Origin: Micractinium sp. NFX-FRZ
Taxonomy: Eukaryota > Chlorophyta > Trebouxiophyceae > Chlorellales > Chlorellaceae
DNA length: 64,000 nucleotides
Direction: 5' to 3'
NCBI GenBank assembly: GCA_029339195.1
Contig: JAPTJF010000119.1
Span: 1 to 64,000 of the forward strand
Shown: in pieces, positions 45,801 to 53,826 of the stretch
Layout: every line of letters starts with the position of its first letter
Position numbering within the stretch: the first letter of the stretch is position 1
Notes under the pieces: generated by a model
The model's database searches: none
What the model was told of the DNA's origin: nothing
What the model saw: the letters and a program-made list of their open reading frames with translations, nothing else
Made by a program: the position numbers and the translations under genes

Positions 45801-47384
45801 AGGAGTGCATGTGTAGGCTGCGGGGAGGACAGCAGAGCGTGGGGAATGGAGGAGGGCGGGTAATTGACATGTCAGGTTAGGCAGGCAAGCAAGGCGGCAA
45901 ACCCTTGCACCGGTTGCGCAGCAAGCTTCGCCAACAGCCGCCCCACACCCGCAGGCGCCTCACCCTCGAGCGCGCTCTTCACAACGCCCACGCCGCCCAG
46001 CGGCTTGATGGCGCGCTTCAGCGGCTGGTCGGTCTGCAGGCCCACAATCACCTGCAGGCGGCAGCGCGACAAGGCACAGAGCGGGCCCCGATGTCAGAGG
46101 CGGCATCAACAGGGCTCTTGAGACGGTGGCAGGCGGCCCGCTTGCAGGCTGCAGAGGTTGACCGAAGGGCCAAACTGCATCTACAAGTGCCCTTGCACCC
46201 ACACAACACGCCCCGCTCAGCGCGCTTCCCACCCTGCCACCCAGTCCTTGGCCCAGCACCCACCTCCTTCTCCTTGTCGATGTAGCCGGGGGGGAAGGCG
46301 GTGATGGTGGAGGGCAGGGAGGGGTCCACGCCCATGATGCCCTTCTTCAGCTCCTCGGCGCACATGACCTGTGGGGGGAATGGGTAGCAGAGAGGGGGGG
46401 GGGCAGGAGAGGGAGGTAGCGTGAGGGAGGCTGCAGGGCGGGCAGGAGAGGGAGGTAGCGTGAGAGAGGCGGGAGGGCGGGCGGATGGTTGCAGGGCTGA
46501 ATGATTAGGGTTTTAGCCAGGAATTGCGGTAACGTGGCAAGAAACGGCTGCCTGTCCCAATGCCGCCGCTGCAGCCTTCAGTTCTGCACGGTCGGCGGTG
46601 GGCAGGCGGCCACCCTGCCAAGATACCCCCCCGCCCACCCCGAGGCGCCCGTTTGGCCCACCCGCCCACCCACACCCGTTTGCCTCCACACCTGCAGCTT
46701 GTCCCAGAGCTCCAGCGAGCGCTGCGTGGGGCCCGCCAGGAAGGATGCGTCTCCATCATAGGGGGTGATGGAGTCGCGCACGTAGCGCTGCACATCGATG
46801 GTGGGTGCTGCCGCCGCGGGCGCCTTGCCGGCCGCCTTGGCGGCGGGCGCGGCCTTGGGGGCTGCCTCGGGCAGTGCGGAACTGGCAAAGCCGCTGCAGG
46901 CGGAGATGCAACAGGCAGGGGAGGTGTTTTGAGCCAACGGTGGACAGGTGGGTGCTGCAACGGAAGGCGCAGCGAGCGACGCAAGGCGGCACGGCGGGAG
47001 TGCGGCGGAGATGGCGCGCTTACCGCTCAAGGGTGCCGCGCTCCTGCGCCACCTCGGCTGCGGAGCTGGTGTGGTAGGTGCGGGCAGGGATGCCGGAAAT
47101 GGGCCTGCAGAGAGCAGAGCGAGCAGCAGATCACCGCCGAGGGGGCACCAGCTGCCGGGCGGGGCGGTGCTCAGCTGCGGCGGCGGCAATTCTCACCTGC
47201 TCTGCGCGCGGGCTGGCTCAACGGCAGCGGGCCGGGCACCACGGGGCCGCAGGCTGCTCAGGGAGCGGGTGTGCGAGCCAATAAGGGCGAGGGCGCCGCA
47301 CGCCGCCGCGGGCAGGGCGGACGAGAGGAGACCGCTGCAGGCGGCCAGACCGCCCGAGGGGGCCAGCAGGGACATGGCCTGCAT
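39817..47384 (-). CDS. PFL1: Pyruvate formate-lyase (formate C-acetyltransferase), organelle-targeted
   Basis: PFL converts pyruvate and CoA to acetyl-CoA and formate by a glycyl radical; in green algae it serves dark anaerobic fermentation. There are 25 exons: 47384-47197, 47104-47024, 46893-46692, 46368-46264, 46051-45964, 45763-45695, 45429-45307, 45113-44967, 44726-44572, 44399-44355, 44099-44022, 43831-43677, 43437-43369, 43191-43147, 42921-42903, 42749-42669, 42467-42345, 42136-42033, 41845-41762, 41535-41404, 41232-41041, 40713-40625, 40368-40299, 40089-40002, 39837-39817. Frame holds throughout; 850 aa. An Ala/Ser/Arg-rich presequence of roughly 90 residues suggests plastid and/or mitochondrial import. 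Active-site Cys-Cys is in IACCVSAM (C511/C512). The radical Gly is G825 in RVSGYAVHF. The 19-nt exon 15 encodes LGKDMQ. A separate radical-SAM activating enzyme is required and is not in this window. Confidence 0.97.
40392..40594 (-). repeat. Copy 1 of an identical 203-bp intronic element in PFL
   Basis: This lies in the PFL intron between exons 22 and 23 (40369-40624). By eye it matches 42945-43147 at every base. Flanks differ at the donor side. At the acceptor side both retain CCAACT and CTACTG..CAG. Confidence 0.9.
42945..43147 (-). repeat. Copy 2 of the identical 203-bp intronic element in PFL
   Basis: This lies in the PFL intron between exons 14 and 15 (42922-43146). The identity begins one base before the GT donor and covers nearly the whole 225-bp intron, leaving about 23 bp at the acceptor. 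That is the geometry of an introner-type element. Confidence 0.9.
45400..45560. repeat. Duplicated acceptor edge of PFL exon 7
   Basis: GCATCTCCTGGGTGTAGGCG near 45400 (exon 7) is echoed by GCATCTGCTGGGTGCAGGCG near 45525 in the preceding intron. A similar, shorter echo of the exon 6 acceptor (GTAGGCTGCGGGG) lies near 45813. Confidence 0.65.
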
Positions 47385-48832
47385 GTAGGCGAACGATCGG
47401 GGTAGTCGGAGACCTCAGGAGAACAGTCGATCACTGGGCGGTGGGGATACTGCAAATAGTCCGGCTGCGGAGTGTCCTGGGCAGTGAGGGCAGACCAAGA
47501 GTGCAAATGAGTTGAATGCTGAACGGGCGCAGCCTCGCGGCCTATGATATTCCAGATTTCAGGGGTTCACGGCATTGCGGGCACGTAAGCGAGCATGCAT
47601 TTCAGGCCCCGCAACAGCCACAAGTTTCTCCACCCTTGCATGCATGTATGGCCGTGCAAGATGGTTGCTGAAGCGAGCACCTGGCAAAGAGAGGCAGGCG
47701 GCAGCCCAGGAGGCCAGCTGGGTATCCCCGTTTTAGAGCCGCTTGGGGACGCGGGGGCGGCTGGTGATGACTTGAAGAGGACAGTGAGTACTTTGGGGTT
47801 TGTTTCAAGCCAGCAAGAGTTGCGGCAGGCGGCAGGCGGCTCGCAGCAGTGGGCGCAAGGTGGGTGGCGGCAGGCGGCAACGCGGCGGTGCAAGGCCAGA
47901 CAGTGCTGCCCTATCGAGTATACCAGGCAAATGCTGCCTGGTCCTGACGCCATACCCATTGGTAGGCGTCGCGGGCGAAAGCGGGCGCAACTGGCGCAGG
48001 TGGAGGCTGCGGTGAAGGACCTGCTGTGTGTCCTGTGTGACCAGGTGGCCACATGCCATGCATGGCATCATTGCACGTGAGCGGGGCCGCTTTGCTTGCC
48101 TCCCACAGCCAGGCATCCCAGCCACAGGTCGGAAACCAGAAGGTGCTGCTGGGCCCGAGGCTTTGCAGGGCGGCCATGCACACGTGCTGCCCGTCGCAGG
48201 CCTGTGCAGGCAGCTTTGCATGCAGATGCGTGGTGGCACAGTGTTGGGGCTGCATGGGGGGCTGGAACAGTTGCAAACTCATTTAAAAAGAAGAAGAGCG
48301 CATAGTTTTTCATCGCTTTCAATATGGGGTCAATTTCACAAGGATTTCGGCTGGAACCTGCTGGCCAGTGGCGCTGAGCTTGCACCCGTTGTGGCGAGTG
48401 CACCCAGCTGACGTGGCTTGCAATGCGCCTGCAGGAGCGGATGTGTGCGCCACACCGCACAGCTGTGCCAGCTCACGGTGCAGAGGGAGGGGCTCAGGCA
48501 GTCAGGAACAACCTAGCCAGGGCCCGACCCTGCAAGCTTCCCTGAAGTCCCCAGCACGGCAGGCGACGCGGGCAGGGCGCTGCCAGGTCGGCTAGCGTCA
48601 GCTGGCGGCTCGCATGCAGGCGCAGCCACCCCCGTGGGCTTCCCGCTGTGGATTGCTAGTGTTGCTCTTGCTACAGTGAGTGTTGCAAGCGCGCACACAC
48701 ATGGTTGAGGAAGGGGGAGGCACGCTGAGAGTTCCGCACTGCAGGGTGGCACGTGCGCGCGCTCAGTCTGCCAGGCGGCTGGCTAGTGAACGCCCGCATG
48801 AGAGTGCCGCCGTGTCCTCCCTCGTCCATCAC
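47385..48832. other. Intergenic region, no gene supported
   Basis: The part next to 47384 should hold the PFL promoter. A plus-strand frame at 47595-48080 (161 aa, with RRRGRKRAQLAQVEAAVKDL) is mildly protein-like but has no recognised family or splice partners. An AT-richer patch lies at about 48280-48350. No TGTAA was found for the downstream minus-strand gene. Confidence 0.4.
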
Positions 48833-49863
48833 TCAATCAGTCAGGCCCAGCGTCTTGCCCAAGTTGTCCATCCACTCCGGCCGCTTCTGCACGCCGCTCT
48901 TCGTCATGCCCGGGATCAGCCTGCAGCGGGCACAGCACGGGGCAGGTGAGGGGCCGCCATGGGCCAGGGCATGTGGATGTGGGCATGGGCGGGGGGAAGA
49001 GTGGCCCCTTTCCACGCCCCTGAAGACCGACACCTGCCCCGCCTCGCTGCTGCACAAGCCTCGCTGCATGGTGGAGTCTCTCTATGCAGCCTCCCAAGCC
49101 CCACTGAGCATGCGTGCCACGCTCTTCCGCCTGCCAGCCTCCTGCAGACGGCCCCCACGCGCACCTGAGGCCTCCGCAGTCGCCCACACCCAGCTCCGCC
49201 TGCCGCATGCAGTACTTGTCCGCCAGCTCCTTCTTGCGGCCCGCACGGTTGGCATCGCTCTTCTCCTTCAAGTCGCGCAGCAGATCTGCACCGCATGTGG
49301 TGTGTGTTTAGGGGGTGCCGAAGTTTGAAGGGAGTTACAGGGTTGCAGAGCGGCACTGCTCTCATGTTCAGAAGCCGCCAGGCAGCACGGCAAGCATGGG
49401 AATGAAATCTGCCATGTTGTGCCAGGCCATGAAACATGCCCTTCTGTCCATACGCAAGGGCCCAGCCGGCGTGTGCCTGGCGCAAGTTTTTCACGCTGCC
49501 CTGCCCACCGCTCTTCCCGGATCCCCGCGCCCCAAGCCCACACAGACCTGAGTTCTGGAAAGAGGTCTCCGCGTCGTCCAGCACCTGCTGGTTGCGGGCC
49601 TTGATCTTGGTCACAATATCGGGGGTCTCGAGCGTCGGCAGGTCGATGCTCTTGATCTCTAGGCTCAGTGCCTGTGCCGCCAGCGGAAAGGCGGCGGGCA
49701 GCGCACCAACAGCCACCGCCGCAGCGCCCAGGCCCACCAACAGCTGGCGCCGGCGTAGATCAGCGCCTGGGACTGCTGCCTGCGCACGCTGCTGCGGCTG
49801 CGGCTGCCCGCTGGAGGCTCGGCACTGTGCAGGCTGCACGAAGCAGCAGACTGCGGCGGGCAT
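48833..49863 (-). CDS. Thylakoid-lumen protein, weakly PsaN-like
   Basis: Exons: 49863-49548, 49285-49165, 48920-48833; 174 aa, GT-AG junctions in frame. The N terminus is a bipartite plastid/thylakoid presequence: a Gln/Ala/Arg-rich transit part, then a twin-arginine motif (DLRRRQLLVGLGAAAVAVGA) and an Ala-rich hydrophobic stretch ending near AAQA. The mature part is about 115 residues: SLEIKSIDLPTLETPDIVTK, then LLRDLKEKSDANRAGRKKEL, a CxxxxxxxxxxxDCGGL segment with two Cys, and a basic C terminus ending MDNLGKTLGLTD. The KSxAN..KK.LA spacing recalls photosystem I subunit N, but the C-terminal cysteines of true PsaN are absent, so the assignment is only a suggestion. Lumenal location is the firmer inference. 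It is divergent from the TPR-like gene. Confidence 0.8.
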
Positions 49864-50140
49864 GGCGTCTATTTGATCGAGAGGCGATGGGCGGGTGCAA
49901 TTGATAGCCAGGGCCTTGAGGGGGTGAAGGAGCCCCCAGTGATCTCACGCCAAAAAATCTGCTGAGCTGGTGCCCAGCGGTGGCCAGCGGTGCGTCCAAC
50001 CAATCAAGCAACCTGCAGCGCACAGGCGACAGTGTGTCGCGAATAGACCATCACTGCCGCTCACTCCCCAGTCCCTGCGTCTGAAGTGGTAGTCTCGTCT
50101 CGCGCACACCCCTGCCGCACTCTTCTCGCGCTTGCCCATC
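49864..50140. promoter_or_regulatory. Bidirectional upstream region of two predicted plastid-protein genes
   Basis: 277 bp between divergent ATGs. Both products carry likely plastid presequences, so co-regulation is plausible. No TATA box is evident. Confidence 0.5.
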
Positions 50141-53100
50141 ATGCAATGTACTCTGAGGCAGCATGCCATGCACGCTGCAACGCTGCAACCAAGGCAGCAG
50201 CAGCAGCAGCGGCCCCGCCCGCAAGGGCGGAAGCGGCAGTGCTGCCGAGCTGAGACAGGTCTGCCGGGTCAGCCCAGCCGGGATGAGATGCTAGCCCGCA
50301 TCAGCAAGGCACGCGAGTATAAGAAGGACAAGGAGGCAGCGGCAGCGGGCGGCACACAGCCAACATCGGCATCACTTGGCATGAAGCCAGCAGCGGCAGC
50401 GGCGGCAGCGAGTGGCATGCCGCCAGCGGCAGCGGCTCCTCCTTCTCCTCCACCTCCCCCGCCCGTCCTTATCGACGAGGGCAGCGGCACCGACGTGGAG
50501 GCAGTGTTCAACGATGCAGCGCAGCAGCTGGCATCAAAGGAGGAGGCCCAATTCCTGCAGGCCGTGTCTCAAGCCCAGCGCAGCAGCGCCAGCGCCAGCA
50601 GCAGCGCCAGTGGCGCCCAGCCCGGCACCGCTGGCGGCCAGGCGACAGCCAAGGCGGCGGCGAGCAAGGAAGCTATGCTCGCCCGGATCAATGCAGCACG
50701 GCAGTACGCCAAGCCGCAGGCCGGCAGCAGCAGCAGCAGCAGCGTGGGCAGTAGCTCTGGAGGCAGCACGAAAGGCGTGCCGACCGTGCACCCGCCGCCG
50801 CCTCCTCCTCCAGCACCCACCTCGGCAGCACCGCCGCCGCCGCAGCAGCAGCAGCCGAAGACACAACAACCTCCAGAGCAGCAGCAGCAGCAGCAGCAGG
50901 GGTTGGATGCAGAGCAGCAGCGGTCCTTCCGCACCGGCGCCGGCGGCGCGGAGCAGGCCGCCAACTGGCTGGTGTTTGCAGAGGGCAGCGACAGCAGTGG
51001 CGGCGGCAGCGTGTCCCAGGTTGACACCACCCTCAGCGCTGAGCAGTTCACGATTGCCAAAGAGGAGCTCAAGAAGCGGCAGGACGTGCAGATCATCACA
51101 GTAGACGACAAGTATGCCAACAAGGTGGCGCGGGAGAAGTGGCAGCAGCAGGGCGGCGGCGAGGGCGATGCTGCGGGGCAGGAGGAGGGGGAGGATGGGG
51201 AGGTGCACAAGCCGGCGGTGGCGACCTGGGGCGTGTTCCCCCGCCCCCGCAACATCTCGGAGGCCTATGGAGGTGCGTGGGTGGTGTGTCGGTCAGGGGG
51301 CCCGGCGTGCGTGCGGGTGCGTGCGCTGGGGGGCCTCTCCAAGAGGTGTGTGTGTGTGTGTGTGTATATCTGCCTGCATAGTTGTGGGACGCTTGCCGAG
51401 CGTGCTGCTGCTGGCAGTGGCACACGCTCCAATGGCTGGCTAAACTTATGTACAAAGCCCGGTGCTCCCATGGGCTGCCATTTTAGCACAATGAGAATTT
51501 GTCGCTTTTTCACCTGCCCCGCCCAACCCCTCTGCCTGCCCCGCCCGCCCCCTACACATGCCTCCGCGCCTGCAGGCGGGCGCAACCTGCGGCCAGGGCA
51601 GGCGCTGGAGACGGATGAGGTGGCGGCTGAGCGGCAGGCTCGAGTGGATGCTGCCCTGAAGAAGTACAGGAAGACTCTGGGGCTTGACATCGACCCCGCC
51701 GTGGAGCGGCAGGCGCAGGTGGGCCAAGCAGCTGGGTCCGTGTGGGTTTTGAGTACGTGTGTATAGGGAAAGCCAAGGGGTGACAACGACCCCGCCGTGC
51801 AGCGGCAGGCGCAGGTGGGCCAAGCAGCTGGGTCCATGTGGGTTNNNNNNNNNNNNNNNNNNNNNNNNNNNNNNNNNNNNNNNNNNNNNNNNNNNNNNNN
51901 NNNNNNNNNNNNNNNNNNNNNNNNNNNNNNNNNNNNNNNNNNNNNNNNNNNNNNNNNNNNNNNNNNNNNNNNNNNNNNNNNNNNNNNNNNNNNNNNAGCG
52001 GCAGGCGCAGGTGGGCCAAGCAGCTGGGTCCGTGTGGGTTTTGAGTACGTGTGTATAGGGAAAGCCAAGGGGTGACAACGACCCCGCCGTGCAGCGGCAG
52101 GCGCAGGTGGGCCAAGCAGCTGGGTCCATGTGGGTTCTGAATAGGTGTAAAGGCAGAGGGGGCATGCGCGCCTGCTGCTGCCCTGCGTGGCTGCTCCTCA
52201 CCGGTCCTCCCTGTGCTGCGCCCGCCCCATGTGTGCAGGCGCTCTTTGATGAAGGCAAGGGCCTGTTTGACCAGGGCCTGGTCAGCCTCGCCCTGCCTAA
52301 GTGCGCGCCTGGGCCGGGATGGGGGTTGGGGGTTGGAGGGTGGCGGTTGGGGCATGGGAGTGGGAGGTGGTGTAATGCCAGTTTTCCACAGGTGGCAGGA
52401 GCACTCACTACCTGGCTGCCTTCAGATCGCAAGCGCTGATTGACGGTGTCACCAATCACACGAAAGTCACTACCTGCTGTGCCACCTGCTGTGCCGGCCT
52501 GTTTGCTTCCTTTTGCAGGTTTGCCGAGGCGTCGGAGCTGATGGCGATGCGCTCCCGGCTGGGCGGCGAGGCGCGGCTGCAGGAGGCCATCTGCCTGGTG
52601 GGTGGCTGCCTGTGGGGTGGGTGGTTGGGTGTTGTCAACAGGGATGGGTGGCAGGGAGTGTGGGCTGGTGGGTGGGGGACGGGGGACTGTATCGTGATAT
52701 GCCAAGGGGGGGATTTCTAGACAGGGGACGATGGGATGAGGTGCCATGGGGGGATGTTCCAGGGAGGTGACAATGTCCTGAGATGGCACCGAAAAAGGCA
52801 TGCTTTCGATGGGAGGAAGGCACAGCCTCGGCCCAGCCTCATCCCAGCGCCACCGCGGTGCTGCGCTGCTACGACGTGGCAATGCAGGACGCCCGTGGGC
52901 ATGCACGCTAGGCTAGCTTCCGCTGTGCTGCGCTAAACTCATCTGCTTCACTTGTGCTGCGCACTCTGTGGTGCTGACGTGGCGATGCAGGACTCTGTGG
53001 GGCGCAATGACGAGGCATATGAGATATACAAGAGAATTGAGAGCCACCCTGCCCCAGGGGTGGCAAAGAAGGCCAAGAGGTGGGTGGATGGGTGCGAGGA

Positions 53101-53611
53101 GTGGGCGCAGGATTGGAGCGGGAGGGGATGAGCAGGCGGCAGGGCGGAGGCGGCCGGCAGGGCGGCGGCGGGCGGCAGGGTGGGAGGGCGCTGGGCGCTG
53201 GGTGTGGTGCTGTGCAGTGTGCGATTAGCCGACTGTGCGAAGATTTCCAGAAGAGACAGGGACCGGGGATCTTGCCAGCACCTCCGTCTGCCACGCCTCA
53301 CCTTCCCATGTCACCCACCCGTCTGCCCGCTCGTCCCCCCCTCCATCCCGCCCATCTGCAGGATGCTGTTTGGCTGGCGGGCCCAAGAGCAGCTGAAGAC
53401 GCAGCGCATCTCATACGCGCCCCCCTCCAGCCAGTGGAAGCGCTACTTCGATGCCATCAACCGCAACAGCCTGTATGCTGCCACCTACGTTAGCAAGGAT
53501 GGCGAGGAGGAGAGCAGCGGCGGCGGCGGCGATGCCGTGGCGGGTGTGCTGGCGGTAGCGGTTGTGCTGCTGCCGCTGGCCTTCCTGGGCTGGAGCATCC
53601 TGCACCGCTGA
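50141..53611 (+). CDS. Predicted plastid TPR-like protein with C-terminal membrane anchor
   Basis: Exons: 50141-51272, 51576-51718, 52239-52300, 52519-52597, 52991-53079, 53362-53611; 584 aa. A Gln/Arg/Ala-rich start suggests a transit peptide. Two copies of a motif (DEMLARISKAREYKKDKEAA and KEAMLARINAARQYAKPQAG) lie in a Ser/Gln/Pro-rich region. The conserved core begins NWLVFAEGSD and includes KPAVATWGVFPRPRNISEAY, then RVDAALKKYRKTLGLDIDPA. TPR-like helices follow (ALFDEGKGLFDQGLVSLALP, LQEAICLDSVGRNDEAYEIY, APGVAKKAKRMLFGWRAQEQ), ending in one transmembrane helix (GVLAVAVVLLPLAFLGWSIL). It resembles conserved plant and algal plastid proteins of unknown role; I cannot name one. Intron 2 contains a tandem array and the assembly gap. 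A TGTAA at 53797-53801 lies only 26 bp before the next ATG. Confidence 0.86.
51345..51366 (+). repeat. GT microsatellite
   Basis: About nine GT units followed by TATATC in intron 1 of the TPR-like gene. Confidence 0.85.
51689..52140 (+). repeat. Tandem array of about 96-bp units spanning an exon donor, with assembly gap
   Basis: Each unit contains CCCCGCCGTG(G/C)AGCGGCAGG, CGCAG|GTGGGCC and CTGGGTCC(G/A)TGTGGGTT. The first copy is the real end of exon 2 of the TPR-like gene. A second unit starts about 96 bp later, and further units follow the run of Ns. Confidence 0.92.
51845..51996. other. Assembly gap (152 Ns)
   Basis: The gap sits inside the tandem array, so the true copy number and gap length are uncertain. 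It lies in an intron and does not remove a modelled exon. Confidence 0.98.
52852..53012 (+). repeat. Duplicated acceptor edge of exon 5 of the TPR-like gene
   Basis: ACGTGGCGATGCAGGACTCT at the real acceptor (about 52976) is mirrored about 102 bp upstream by ACGTGGCAATGCAGGACGCC, with similar sequence on both sides. Confidence 0.8.
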
Positions 53612-53826
53612 AACAGTTGATTGTATTTGATCCGAGGTGTTTTCTGCCTTGATCTTGGATTCTTCTGATGTGATGCACTGCCGTTCGCCTGCTTTGGTTG
53701 GGCGGCCCACGGCGCTGCAGCAGGCCACGTCAGCGCGGCCTTCCTCTCCCTCAGTGTTACCCGCCTTTGGGCGTCTCAATGTCAATTTGATTAGTATGTA
53801 ACGTCGGATAATTGAAGCCTTTGCAA
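53612..53826 (+). other. Very short intergenic region
   Basis: 215 bp contain the 3' UTR and TGTAA (53797-53801) of the TPR-like gene and must also hold the promoter of the next gene. Transcripts probably overlap or nearly touch. Confidence 0.5.

Noticed and set aside
47595..48080. Plus-strand ORF of 161 codons upstream of PFL
   Set aside because: Composition is Cys/Arg/Gln-biased as in random GC-rich sequence; an equally long frame exists on the other strand.
51689..52140. CRISPR-like array
   Set aside because: Units are full tandem copies without unique spacers, and the context is a eukaryotic intron.
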